A program made the position numbers and the translations under genes. Shown here in pieces: positions 1 to 7,203 of a stretch of 7,699 bases of DNA (positions are counted from its first letter, which is position 1; each line of letters starts with the position of its first letter). This stretch comes from Verrucomicrobiales bacterium. GTDB lineage: Bacteria; Verrucomicrobiota; Verrucomicrobiia; Verrucomicrobiales; DEV007. Location of the stretch: positions 1 to 7,699 of the forward strand of contig JAGNMT010000157.1 of assembly GCA_017991025.1 (NCBI GenBank), in the 5' to 3' direction. The notes under the pieces are model-generated. The model was not told the origin of the DNA, searched no databases, and saw only the letters and a program-made list of their open reading frames with translations.

Positions 1-94
1 AGTGGACGACGGCGTCGCCGGGGTGGCTTTCATCAAGGCGACCGTGGAGAGCTCGGCCTCGGATCAGAAGTGGATCAAATTCCCGGCGGTGTGA
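1..94 (+). CDS. Gfo/Idh/MocA-type oxidoreductase, C-terminal fragment
   Basis: Only the last 30 codons are in the window; the reading frame is open from base 2 and ends at the TGA at 92-94. The tail contains GVAFIKATVESSASDQKW followed by IKFPAV. From memory this pattern (a hydrophobic A-F-I helix start, V-x-S-S, then K-W near the end) is typical of the extreme C-terminus of Gfo/Idh/MocA NAD(P)-dependent sugar or inositol dehydrogenases of PVC bacteria. The Rossmann fold and catalytic lysine lie off the left edge, so neither substrate nor completeness can be judged. A hairpin repeat starts 6 nt after the stop. The family call is an inference from a short segment and would need the upstream sequence. 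Confidence 0.55.
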   Translation, partial: VDDGVAGVAFIKATVESSASDQKWIKFPAV

Positions 95-100
95 TCGAGG

Positions 101-132
101 GTAGGGACGCCTCGCCGAGGCGTCCGTCCCTA
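101..132 (+). repeat. REP-like palindrome, copy 1 (GTAGGGACGC family)
   Basis: This is an inverted repeat just downstream of the oxidoreductase stop. Bases 105-114 and 116-125 are perfect 10-bp arms around one central base. The outer bases 102-109 also pair perfectly with 125-132, which gives an alternative hairpin with a 4-nt bulge at 121-124. A related copy lies on the - strand at 4972-5000. The two share GTAGGGACGC and GCGTCCGT exactly, on either side of a variable 9-nt centre. No run of T follows, so a classical intrinsic terminator is not supported, though a role at the 3' end of the mRNA is possible. Confidence 0.75.
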
Positions 133-177
133 TCCGATCTTTATGGACGGCCTGGCACACCGTACCTACCGACTGCG

Positions 178-637
178 ATGGAGGGAAAAGTTCTAGCTAG
201 CGGGGATCCCCTCTGGGTATCCGAGCCGCTTCGTGCCTTTCTCCCGTTCGGGATCTGGACGGTGACAGCTTCGCGGACGCGAGCGTGGGCGCTGCGATTC
301 GGCTTGATACTGCTAGCCACCGCGTTTATTTGCCGGATGACCCGGTCTTCACCGCTTTTTGCGTTCCAGCATCTGCTTTTTCTCGGGGGATTCCGTCAGG
401 TTATTCTCGTGACCGCCGACCGGGTCGTGCTCAGGCATTGCGAAGATCCTTCCATTGTAGCCTCGAAGAGTCGCACCTGGCAGTGGATGGTTTGGCTCAT
501 GGTTCTGACGGCGGCGACCCTGACGGCGGCGGATCCCGTGCCCTATCTATCCAGCAATGATGCTAGTCACGATTTTCTTGCTATGGATGGCGCGTCACTC
601 GAAGAGGCCGGGTCAAACTCCGCCGCGTGATCTATGA
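178..637 (+). pseudogene. NnrS-like membrane protein remnant, internally deleted and frameshifted
   Basis: Frame 1 from the ATG at 178 reads DPLWVSEPLRAFLPFGI, resembling the N-terminus of NnrS family proteins (heme- and copper-containing membrane proteins linked to nitric oxide stress). It then runs directly into FQHLLFLGGFRQVILVTADR, which resembles the late H-x-L-x-x-G-G-F helix of NnrS. NnrS proteins are usually near 400 residues with about 12 helices, so most of the middle seems to be missing. At about 524-556 membrane-protein character moves to frame 2, which reads AMMLVTIFLLWMARHSKR and then a proline-rich tail ending at TGA 635-637. Staying in frame 1 gives an unrelated hydrophilic tail ending at 630. 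The restored stop overlaps the helicase ATG at 634 (ATGA), as expected for a formerly coupled pair. The family call is from memory; a genuinely small membrane protein or a sequencing error at the shift remains possible. Confidence 0.45.
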
Positions 638-3390
638 AATCCGCGTCCGGTATCCTTAGCTTCCTTGCCGAGTGTTATCGTGAAAACGGCAGCCGAGTCG
701 GCATCACCAGTCTCGCGAGCGGGAGGGTGAGGCGGTCGCTCATCGTCGAGGGCGAGGATGCCGTGGTCTCGAGGGCCGTTCTCGAGGGGCTTCTCTTTAT
801 TCCGGGAAAAGAAGCTGCGCTTCTCGCAACGCAGGCTCGGCTCTATGAAAAGGAATGCGAGCTTTTTTACGGATCGGTCTTCCTCACTGGCAATCTCGAG
901 ACGGGTGAAACACAAAAGAAGCCGCCTTTCGCCCCCTTGATCCTGTATTCGACGGCAGTGGAACGAATCAGCGAAGGTGCGGGAGCCGAGTTTTCCATCG
1001 ACATTGGTCGCCGCATCCTGAACTATGCCCTGCTTGATTGTCTCGGGGATGACAATTTCATCGCACGAATCGAACAGTGCGTTGACGAGTCAGCTCATAC
1101 GGAGGGTTGCGTGGGTGAGATTCGGAGGCTATTCGAGGAAGTTTTTCCCAACACTGATACCACGGGGCTCTTGAGTTTCCCCCATCTTCTCAGCGCTGAA
1201 GAACTGGGTCGAGCTGTTTTGAAGCACTCCTCGTTATCACTAGCGACGGACCGCTCATTCAGTCTACTTCCGGCGGCAGTGCTGTTTCTAGCAGATCGCT
1301 CCACTGAGATGCGAGGGGTCCTCAATGACCTCAACGCAATGGCAGAGACACCGGCTCGGCTCTCGGATCCGGTGCGGATACTCCTGGGCCAGCCGCTAAG
1401 TGAATACACTTCGCGCGACAAGTTGGGCCGTGGTGAGATTCCCGGGGTTCTCAGTGCCGCGCAGGAGCAAATCGCGGCCTCGGCCCGGGTCAATCCACTG
1501 ACTCTCGCGGTGGGCCCGCCAGGGACCGGGAAATCGTTCACCATTGCCACGCTCGCAATGGAGGCAATGAGCCGCGGAGAGTCGGTGCTCATTGCCTCAA
1601 AGATGGATCACGCGGTCGATGTGGTGGCTGACAAAATAGAACGGACTCTCGGGCTTCCGGGAATCTGTGTCCGGGCAGGAAGAAAGAGCTATCTCAAAGA
1701 TCTGAAAACATTTCTCGAAGATCTCCTTTCCGGGCTTCTCACGAGTGAGCCCGTGACCAGTGCCCTGGTCACGGCTGTGAGGGAGAATCTTAGACGGGGT
1801 AGGCGGACCATTGAGCGCGCTGAACGGGAATTTGAAAAGCAAGGGAGAAGGGAGGAAAAGCGTGGTCTTGTTCTGAGCACGGCGAGGCCCGGAGTCTTTA
1901 CACGCTGGCGGATCGCAAGGCTGCAGCGGGTAGCCGTCGCTCAGGGCAACGTCAACCGCTTCTCCCTGGAGCTTGCGAATCAAGTAATTCGTCAGATTGG
2001 GAATACTGTGGAGTATCTCAAATTGAACAGGAGTTTTCTCCTCAAGGAGGCACTGCGTCGGCATCGGAAGACGTTTCAGGCCTTTTCAAAAGGTGTCCGC
2101 GCCCGCACCGCGCAACATCAAGAGACCTATTTCGAAGATGTGCGATGGGAGTCACTTCTGGAGGCCCTTCCGGTTTGGCTGGTGAACCTCAGCGATCTCC
2201 ATCGAGTGGTTCCGCTTGAATCAGGGCTCTTCGATCTGGTCATCATTGACGAGGCTTCGCAGTGCGATATCGCCTCGGCAATGCCGGCCCTGCAGCGGGG
2301 AAAACGCGCTGTCATCACCGGCGATCCAAAGCAGTTGCGCCATCTCTCTTTTCTACAGAATGCCCGACAGGAGGAGTTTGCGCGACGTTTCGGACTCAGT
2401 GATGAAGAGCAGGCCCGCTTCCATTTTCGAAAAGTCAGTCTCGTCGACCTCGTCGCTGAAGGGATTCGGAATCAGGATGCAGTCGTTTTTCTCAACGAAC
2501 ACTTTCGCAGTCGTCCAGCCATCATCGGATTCAGCAATCGTGAGTTTTATGCCAGCAGACTCGCGATCATGACTGGACACCGCGAGGCCGATCATCGGGC
2601 GGAGCCTCCGCTTTCGGTATTCAAGACAGGAGGCCACCGGGGGGCAAACGGGGTCAACGAGGTCGAGCTCGGCGTGATCTTAGCGCAGTTGCAGTCGATC
2701 ACCCGTCCCGACGCTCCGCCGTTGAGCATCGGAATTCTTTCGCCTTTTCGTGCTCAGGTCGATGCGATCTTGAAAGAAGTCGAAAAATTGCCTGTGGTGA
2801 CGAGACTCCTGGATAAGCACGCGCTTCTCGTGGGCACCGCACATTCCTTTCAAGGCGAAGAAAGGGACATCATGTTCTTGTCACTCGTTCTGGATGACGA
2901 GAGCCCCTCGGCTAGTTTCCGGTTTCTTGAAAAGGCTGATCTCTTCAATGTCTCAATCACTCGCGCCCGACTCGAGAATCGGATTTTTGTTTCCTTCGAT
3001 TCCGCCCGCACTCCCCATAGACTGATCGACCGATTTCTCGACTACGCCACGAAATCGGAGTCGTTCGAAGGCTCGGGACCAGAGAGGGTTAAGTCCGCGA
3101 GCGAATCCTGTTGGACCGATGTTAGGACAGCACTGGAAGCACGCGGATACGAGATCCTTGAGGATTTTGTAATCGGAGGTTACATCCTCGATCTGCTCTG
3201 CCGGGGAAACGGTAAAAGTCTTGGGATCGATTTGATCGGTTTTCCGGGGCCTCATTCCGAAGCCATGAGCCTCGATCGCCATCTCATGATGCAGAGGGCG
3301 GGGATACTCTTGTTTCCCATCAGTCGGCTGGAGTGGGAGACGAAGCGTGAGAGGGTACTGCGTGAATTGGAAGGATGTATATCCGGGTGA
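634..3390 (+). CDS. SF1 (UPF1/Dna2-like) helicase with C-terminal PD-(D/E)XK-like domain
   Basis: This 918-residue ATP-dependent DNA or RNA helicase is predicted cytoplasmic. Visible motifs, in order: Q-like LSAAQEQ just before the ATPase core; Walker A GPPGTGKS with K300; a charged helical insert at about 380-412 where UPF1-like helicases carry subdomain 1B; Walker B D539-E540-A541-S542; motif III GDPKQLRH at 563-570; motif IV LNEHFRSRP at 620-628; motif V GTAHSFQGEERD at 734-745; motif VI NVSITRAR at 772-779. All key ATPase residues are present. Residues 1-260 include an APLILYSTAVE stretch like the N-terminal regions of large bacterial SF1 helicases with DUF4011-type architecture. Residues about 824-918 resemble the VSR/DUF559/MTES_1575 nuclease fold, with D853 and GID at 864-866, where an E-x-D signature is usual. 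The ATG at 634 is chosen for its ATGA overlap with the upstream remnant and an N-terminus (ILSFLAECYRENG) that fits the family; no Shine-Dalgarno is close. The biological role is unknown: repair, RNA metabolism and defence are all possible. Confidence 0.88.
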   Translation: MKSASGILSFLAECYRENGSRVGITSLASGRVRRSLIVEGEDAVVSRAVLEGLLFIPGKEAALLATQARLYEKECELFYGSVFLTGNLETGETQKKPPFAPLILYSTAVERISEGAGAEFSIDIGRRILNYALLDCLGDDNFIARIEQCVDESAHTEGCVGEIRRLFEEVFPNTDTTGLLSFPHLLSAEELGRAVLKHSSLSLATDRSFSLLPAAVLFLADRSTEMRGVLNDLNAMAETPARLSDPVRILLGQPLSEYTSRDKLGRGEIPGVLSAAQEQIAASARVNPLTLAVGPPGTGKSFTIATLAMEAMSRGESVLIASKMDHAVDVVADKIERTLGLPGICVRAGRKSYLKDLKTFLEDLLSGLLTSEPVTSALVTAVRENLRRGRRTIERAEREFEKQGRREEKRGLVLSTARPGVFTRWRIARLQRVAVAQGNVNRFSLELANQVIRQIGNTVEYLKLNRSFLLKEALRRHRKTFQAFSKGVRARTAQHQETYFEDVRWESLLEALPVWLVNLSDLHRVVPLESGLFDLVIIDEASQCDIASAMPALQRGKRAVITGDPKQLRHLSFLQNARQEEFARRFGLSDEEQARFHFRKVSLVDLVAEGIRNQDAVVFLNEHFRSRPAIIGFSNREFYASRLAIMTGHREADHRAEPPLSVFKTGGHRGANGVNEVELGVILAQLQSITRPDAPPLSIGILSPFRAQVDAILKEVEKLPVVTRLLDKHALLVGTAHSFQGEERDIMFLSLVLDDESPSASFRFLEKADLFNVSITRARLENRIFVSFDSARTPHRLIDRFLDYATKSESFEGSGPERVKSASESCWTDVRTALEARGYEILEDFVIGGYILDLLCRGNGKSLGIDLIGFPGPHSEAMSLDRHLMMQRAGILLFPISRLEWETKRERVLRELEGCISG

Positions 3391-3463
3391 CAAGACTCAA
3401 ACACGGATAATCACTCCAATTCCGATGCTCGTATAGGTACCGTCGTGAAGAATTCCTTCTCAC

Positions 3464-4816
3464 TCAAATTATTTCACCAAACCCCCGCAGCCGCTTCACG
3501 ACCTCCTCTTTCCCTAACAAAATCAGCACCGGCACAAGGTCTGCTCCGGTCGTGCTCCCCATGACGGCGACCCGGCAGGGAAGCATGAGGACGCCCATTT
3601 TGAGACCGATTTTGCCTGCCGCTTCGTTGATGCCAGCCTTAAGGCCATCGACGGACCAGTCGCTTACTCCCGAGATTCCTTCCGCGAGAGCGGTGATGAT
3701 CTGAGGGAGCTCCTCCTTTTCCCTCACCTTGGCGACGGAGGCTTCGTCGTAGGTTACCGTATCGGTAAAAATCGTGGCAATCACAGCCGGAATTTCACTC
3801 AGCAATTGCGCCCGGTCCCTCGCCAGTTCGAGCGCGGCGGGGACGCGCGCGTCGGTGGCGTCAATTCCCGCTTTCGCAAGAAATGGCGATGCTGCCGTGA
3901 GCATCGCTTCGGGTGAGAGTCGCTTGAGATGTTCGCCGTTGACCCAGCGGCACTTGTCGTAATCGAACTTTGAATTCGAACTGTTCACGCCCGAGAGATC
4001 GAAGCGGGCCTTGAGTTCCTCCATTGAGAAAATCTCCTGGTCATCCTTCGCCGACCATCCGAGCAATGCCATGTAGTTGTTCACGCCGGCGGGGAGAAAC
4101 CCGTTTTCCTGATATTCATGGATGAGTGCCCCCTGATCCCGCTTGCTCATCTTCGTCCCGCTCGGGTTCAGGTTGAGCGGGATATGGGCGAATACGGGCG
4201 GCGTCGCGCCGAAGGCTTCGAAGAGGGCGAGGTGCTTCGGAGTATTGGAAAGGTGGTCCTCCCCGCGAATGACATGGGTGATCGCCATCTCGATGTCGTC
4301 GACGACGTTCACAAAGTGGAAGATGTAACCGCCGTTCGGTCGTTTGATGACAATGTCAGGGTTGGCGGCCACTTCCTGTTTGGTTTCCGCATCGTAGCGA
4401 CGTGAGCCCTGCTCCTTCAAGTTGGTCGAGACTTCCCCGCAGATGACATCGGAAACGGTGATCATTTTGTCGGGAACACGAAAGCGGATCGCCCCCTCGT
4501 CTTCGTAAACGAGACCGGCCGATTCGAGTTTCGCAAGGTAGCGGTCATAGATTTCGTTGCGTTCGCTCTGATAATAGGGACCGTAGTTGCCGCCGATGCC
4601 GGGGCCCTCGTCCCAGTCCAGTCCGAGCCACTTGAGTCCATCGAGAATGATCTGCATGGACGCTGCCGTGCTCCGGTCGGCATCGGTATCTTCGACGCGT
4701 AACAGGAAGGTCCCGCCGTGGTGACGGGCATAGAGCCAGTTGTAGAGTGCCGTGCGGGCACCGCCGATATGGAGGAAGCCGGTGGGAGAGGGGGCGAAGC
4801 GGGTGCGAACAGTCAT
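3464..4816 (-). CDS. gltX: Glutamyl-tRNA synthetase (GluRS)
   Basis: This class I aminoacyl-tRNA synthetase charges tRNA-Glu with glutamate using ATP in the cytoplasm. The 450-residue product starts MTVRTRFAPSPTGFLHIGG, which holds the HIGH-type signature at 16-19, then TALYNWLYAR and VEDTD, the usual GluRS catalytic-domain landmarks. The second signature KMSKR is intact at 222-226. The C-terminal helical anticodon-binding part ends with LPCRVAVMG and a GKEEVVKRL helix, the normal GluRS ending, so the gene is complete though slightly shorter than the usual 460-500. The ATG at 4814-4816 is preferred over one at 4907-4909, because the extra 31 residues would precede the conserved N-terminus and lie near a dyad repeat. 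No clear Shine-Dalgarno precedes it. It is convergent with the helicase; the esterase upstream on the same strand is separated by 196 bp of repeats, so it is probably transcribed alone. Confidence 0.96.
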   Translation of the reverse strand: MTVRTRFAPSPTGFLHIGGARTALYNWLYARHHGGTFLLRVEDTDADRSTAASMQIILDGLKWLGLDWDEGPGIGGNYGPYYQSERNEIYDRYLAKLESAGLVYEDEGAIRFRVPDKMITVSDVICGEVSTNLKEQGSRRYDAETKQEVAANPDIVIKRPNGGYIFHFVNVVDDIEMAITHVIRGEDHLSNTPKHLALFEAFGATPPVFAHIPLNLNPSGTKMSKRDQGALIHEYQENGFLPAGVNNYMALLGWSAKDDQEIFSMEELKARFDLSGVNSSNSKFDYDKCRWVNGEHLKRLSPEAMLTAASPFLAKAGIDATDARVPAALELARDRAQLLSEIPAVIATIFTDTVTYDEASVAKVREKEELPQIITALAEGISGVSDWSVDGLKAGINEAAGKIGLKMGVLMLPCRVAVMGSTTGADLVPVLILLGKEEVVKRLRGFGEII

Positions 4817-4881
4817 CGCGGTGAAGGTGCCGCAATGTGGGCGATGGTCAAGGCGAACCGGGGGGCGGGGACAAATCGCCA

Positions 4882-4943
4882 GAGTGGCGGCTTTAGCCGT
4901 TGGGGGCAAATGCTTCGCCGAAGCAAAGGCCTGAGCCTCACTC
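4882..4943. repeat. Compound dyad repeat upstream of gltX
   Basis: This structure lies in the esterase-gltX spacer. The outer arms GAGTG (4882-4886) and CACTC (4939-4943) pair, followed by GGCT (4889-4892) with AGCC (4934-4937) and a small bulge. Inside sits a perfect 7-bp hairpin with one central base, TGCTTCGCCGAAGCA at 4911-4925. A local CGGCTTTAGCCG palindrome (4888-4899) makes the left arm itself a hairpin. The layout resembles two inverted REP units flanking a central hairpin (a BIME-like element). It sits 66-127 nt upstream of the gltX start. A mobile or regulatory role is inference; only the pairing is seen. Confidence 0.6.
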
Positions 4944-4971
4944 CAGCGGGATGACTCCTTCCCCTACCTGA

Positions 4972-5000
4972 CACGGACGCCCCGGCGGTGCGTCCCTACC
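4972..5000 (-). repeat. REP-like palindrome, copy 2 (GTAGGGACGC family)
   Basis: On the - strand this reads GTAGGGACGC, a 9-nt centre, then GCGTCCGT, matching copy 1 at 101-132 in both conserved blocks. The outer stem pairs 4975-4980 with 4990-4995 (GGACGC with GCGTCC). Between the copies the centre differs at three positions, and two of these are a T-A to C-G change of a paired position, so the stem is kept there. It begins 12 nt past the esterase stop, in the same sense orientation relative to its upstream gene as copy 1. It lacks the terminal CCCTA that gives copy 1 its alternative outer stem. Confidence 0.72.
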
Positions 5001-5012
5001 GGGTGGCCTCTT

Positions 5013-7127
5013 TCACTCTTTCTCCTCAGGCACCCGGATCTGCAATTGCTTCTCCGGCCATGCCATCTTCTTCGCGAACTCAGTGAGGTAACTCCATTTT
5101 GCCGCATCGCCCGTATAAAGCCGCAATTGGCTTTTTTCTCCGGCCATCGCGGCTATTTGCGGGATATCAGTAAAGCGCAGCACGTTCAAAATCTCGGGCC
5201 CCTCCTGATGGCTCAGGGGCAGGTCGTGGAGGTCGAGGCGATAAATGTCCTTTTCAAAGAGAGAGGCATAGAGGGCATTGCCGGCCATGATCCCGTTTGC
5301 CTGCATCCAGAGCTTCGGTTTGTCGGCCCCTTCGATACTCCGCAAGGCCTGAATCCCGCGCCGGATGTCCCAGATCCGCATTGTATCGAGAGTCTGGCCG
5401 AGGAGCGCAAAGCGACGACGGATGTGGGTGCGCTCTTTTTCGTCTGTCGTCCAGGCGGTGGGGCCGATGCCGCGGACAGGCAGGTAAAGCATGCCCCATT
5501 TTTGCGAAGCGTGCAGGCCCTTCTCGGATTCGTAGGCATCGGCATCATGGTCAGGCAGGGGCACTCCGGGAAAAGCACCGGAGAATCCTTCGCCGAAAGT
5601 AGTGAGAAAACGATTCCAGCCTTCGTCATCGAGTGGATTCACAACGACGAGATCGAGCCCTTCTATCGCTGCACCGGACGGATGCACCAGATAGAAGGGA
5701 AGTCGGACCCCAGCCTGACTATCAAAGGTCCACCGGCTGAAAGCGATCCCGTCCTTCTCCTCCCGAAAATCCTCGGAAAGGCTGAGGTCTTCACCGGCTG
5801 CGGGCCATCCCCGGAAGCAGCGACTTTGTAGACGATTGAGAATGAGCGCTCTTTCAGCCGCCCAGTCCGATGCAGAGTCAGGAACGATGAACGTTTCAGG
5901 CACGCGTTTCGCGAAGTATTCATCGATAAAGGTATTCCGTTCATTTTCGGGGAGTTTGTCGAACACCTTCAGTTCAGCCGGTTCGAAAATCTTCGGGGCG
6001 GTTGTATCCGCGAGTTCATCACCGACGTCGTTGCCCTTGAGATACCGCTCGAACCAGTGAAAGGCAGGAACCCGAAGCGGCTGCGTGTCTTTATGTGCGC
6101 CTTCATACAGGGCGAGGCCGATTTTGTCTCCAGCGTTCATGGCCTCATAGACTTTGCGGGTCTTCTGGTAGACATCGACGACACCATCGAGTGGGAAAAT
6201 GAGGTCTTTGTCCGTGTTCAGGATCATGAGCGGACGCGGCGCTATCAATGAGGTTAAAACAGGGAAATCCCAACGGTAAGTATTGACCATGAACATGCAG
6301 TCACAATGCCCTTCGATGCAGCCGTCGACGATGTGATTCTGCATTGAGGTGATTCCGGCGACGGGCGCAGCAACCTTGATCCGCTCGTCGAGGGCTGCGA
6401 TCCAGAGCGTATAGGCTCCGCCACCAGAACGGCCGGTGACGCCGAATTTCTCCTTATCGACTTCGGGACGGGTTTCGAGATAGTCGAGTGCTCGAATCGA
6501 GTTCCAGGCCTCAACGCCTGCGGGCGTATAGCCCCGCGAGTTCCACCACCATCGGCCAAGGTTGTGGGTGCCGTGATGGATGCCTTCGATCTCTCCGAGT
6601 TGAAGCGTATCGATCGTCAGGCAGGTGTATCCGTTTTTGGCGAACCAGGTGCCGTGATGCTGGTAGGAAGTCTTGTTCCCGTAGCTGACACCATCGATGC
6701 TCACTTTACCATGGCCGCAGACATAGAGGATCGTCGGCAGAGGGCCGTCCTGCTTTGCCGGGCGGTAAAAATTCGCCGTGACATAAAGTCCCGGACGCGA
6801 CTGGAAGGTAATGTTCTCGACGATGATCCCGTCGCGCTCGGTCGTTCCTGTGATCTGCGCTTTCAGGTCGGAGCGGGCCGGGAGGGGTTGAAGTCCCAGC
6901 ATTTCAAACAGTTGGCGACGCAGATCTGCCTGAGCACGAGGCCAGTCGGTTGTATTCTCCAGAAAGGTCGCGTTGCGAGTCGTGATCCGGCGGGTCTCGC
7001 GAGCGAAGTAGTCGGCGAGCATGGAATCGCCATCGGTCGGTTCGGTCGGGATGTCCGAAAAATTGGCGGCTCTCGTGATTACCGAGGCGAAAAGGAAGAG
7101 AATGAGACAGGTCAATCGGGAGGTCAT
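5013..7127 (-). CDS. Secreted alpha/beta-hydrolase, acetylxylan-esterase-like, tandem domain
   Basis: This 704-residue predicted exported hydrolase is probably a carbohydrate esterase or related enzyme acting outside the cytoplasm. The N-terminus MTSRLTCLILFLFASVITRA is a clear Sec signal peptide with likely cleavage before ANFSD. The first hydrolase domain (about 95-365) has the nucleophile elbow VTGRSGGG with S234, acid candidates D306 and D308 in NTDKDLIFPLDGV, and H345 in YEGAHKDTQPLR, a complete Ser-Asp-His triad. The VDGCIEGHCDCMFMVNTYRW segment is, from memory, characteristic of PVC proteins annotated as acetylxylan esterase or abhydrolase_7. The C-terminal half (about 400-704) looks like a second hydrolase fold whose elbow reads QANGIMAG around 609-616 with no serine, so it is probably catalytically dead. 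The ATG at 7125-7127 is chosen because the longer frame to 7268 would bury the signal peptide behind 47 residues encoded by repeat sequence. The substrate is not determined by the sequence. A DUF6807 gene lies upstream. Confidence 0.85.
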   Translation of the reverse strand: MTSRLTCLILFLFASVITRAANFSDIPTEPTDGDSMLADYFARETRRITTRNATFLENTTDWPRAQADLRRQLFEMLGLQPLPARSDLKAQITGTTERDGIIVENITFQSRPGLYVTANFYRPAKQDGPLPTILYVCGHGKVSIDGVSYGNKTSYQHHGTWFAKNGYTCLTIDTLQLGEIEGIHHGTHNLGRWWWNSRGYTPAGVEAWNSIRALDYLETRPEVDKEKFGVTGRSGGGAYTLWIAALDERIKVAAPVAGITSMQNHIVDGCIEGHCDCMFMVNTYRWDFPVLTSLIAPRPLMILNTDKDLIFPLDGVVDVYQKTRKVYEAMNAGDKIGLALYEGAHKDTQPLRVPAFHWFERYLKGNDVGDELADTTAPKIFEPAELKVFDKLPENERNTFIDEYFAKRVPETFIVPDSASDWAAERALILNRLQSRCFRGWPAAGEDLSLSEDFREEKDGIAFSRWTFDSQAGVRLPFYLVHPSGAAIEGLDLVVVNPLDDEGWNRFLTTFGEGFSGAFPGVPLPDHDADAYESEKGLHASQKWGMLYLPVRGIGPTAWTTDEKERTHIRRRFALLGQTLDTMRIWDIRRGIQALRSIEGADKPKLWMQANGIMAGNALYASLFEKDIYRLDLHDLPLSHQEGPEILNVLRFTDIPQIAAMAGEKSQLRLYTGDAAKWSYLTEFAKKMAWPEKQLQIRVPEEKE

Positions 7128-7134
7128 GATGGGG

Positions 7135-7162
7135 AGAATACGGGAGTTCCCCTGTCTGTCAC
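7135..7162 (-). promoter_or_regulatory. Candidate sigma-70-type promoter for the esterase gene
   Basis: On the - strand a -35-like GTGACA (7162-7157, five of six matches to TTGACA) is followed by a 16-nt spacer and a -10-like TATTCT (7140-7135, four of six matches to TATAAT). Only 7 nt separate the -10 element from the A of the ATG at 7127. Transcription would therefore start at or next to the start codon, giving a leaderless or nearly leaderless mRNA. This agrees with the absence of a Shine-Dalgarno sequence there. It is a match by eye in one place, so chance cannot be excluded. Confidence 0.4.
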
Positions 7163-7203
7163 AAGCGAAAACCCGCCGCATTTCGGGGTAGCGCCTCGGG
7201 ATC

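Noticed and set aside
70..177. An earlier start at 70 for the NnrS-like frame.
   Set aside because: It would overlap the oxidoreductase end and translate the palindromic repeat; the recognisable similarity begins after the ATG at 178.
1095..2064. Two long - strand frames opposite the helicase (1095-1592 and 1597-2064).
   Set aside because: The + strand carries intact helicase motifs through this whole stretch; the antisense products are low-complexity Ser/Arg-rich or motif-free.
3391..3463. A bidirectional terminator between the convergent helicase and gltX.
   Set aside because: I found no stable GC-rich hairpin with a T-tract on either strand in this 73-bp gap.
4817..4851. A TTGACC -35-like hexamer (4851-4846, - strand) upstream of gltX.
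   Set aside because: No acceptable -10 box lies 15-19 nt downstream, so a promoter cannot be supported from this hexamer alone.
4817..4909. A longer gltX start at 4907-4909.
   Set aside because: GluRS proteins begin a few residues before the R-F-A-P-S-P-T-G signature; the extra 31 residues are Pro/Arg-rich and overlap the dyad repeat.
5046..5831. A 261-residue open frame on the + strand opposite the esterase.
   Set aside because: It is antisense to a well-supported signal-peptide-bearing hydrolase, has no recognisable motif, and is explained by codon composition of the real gene.
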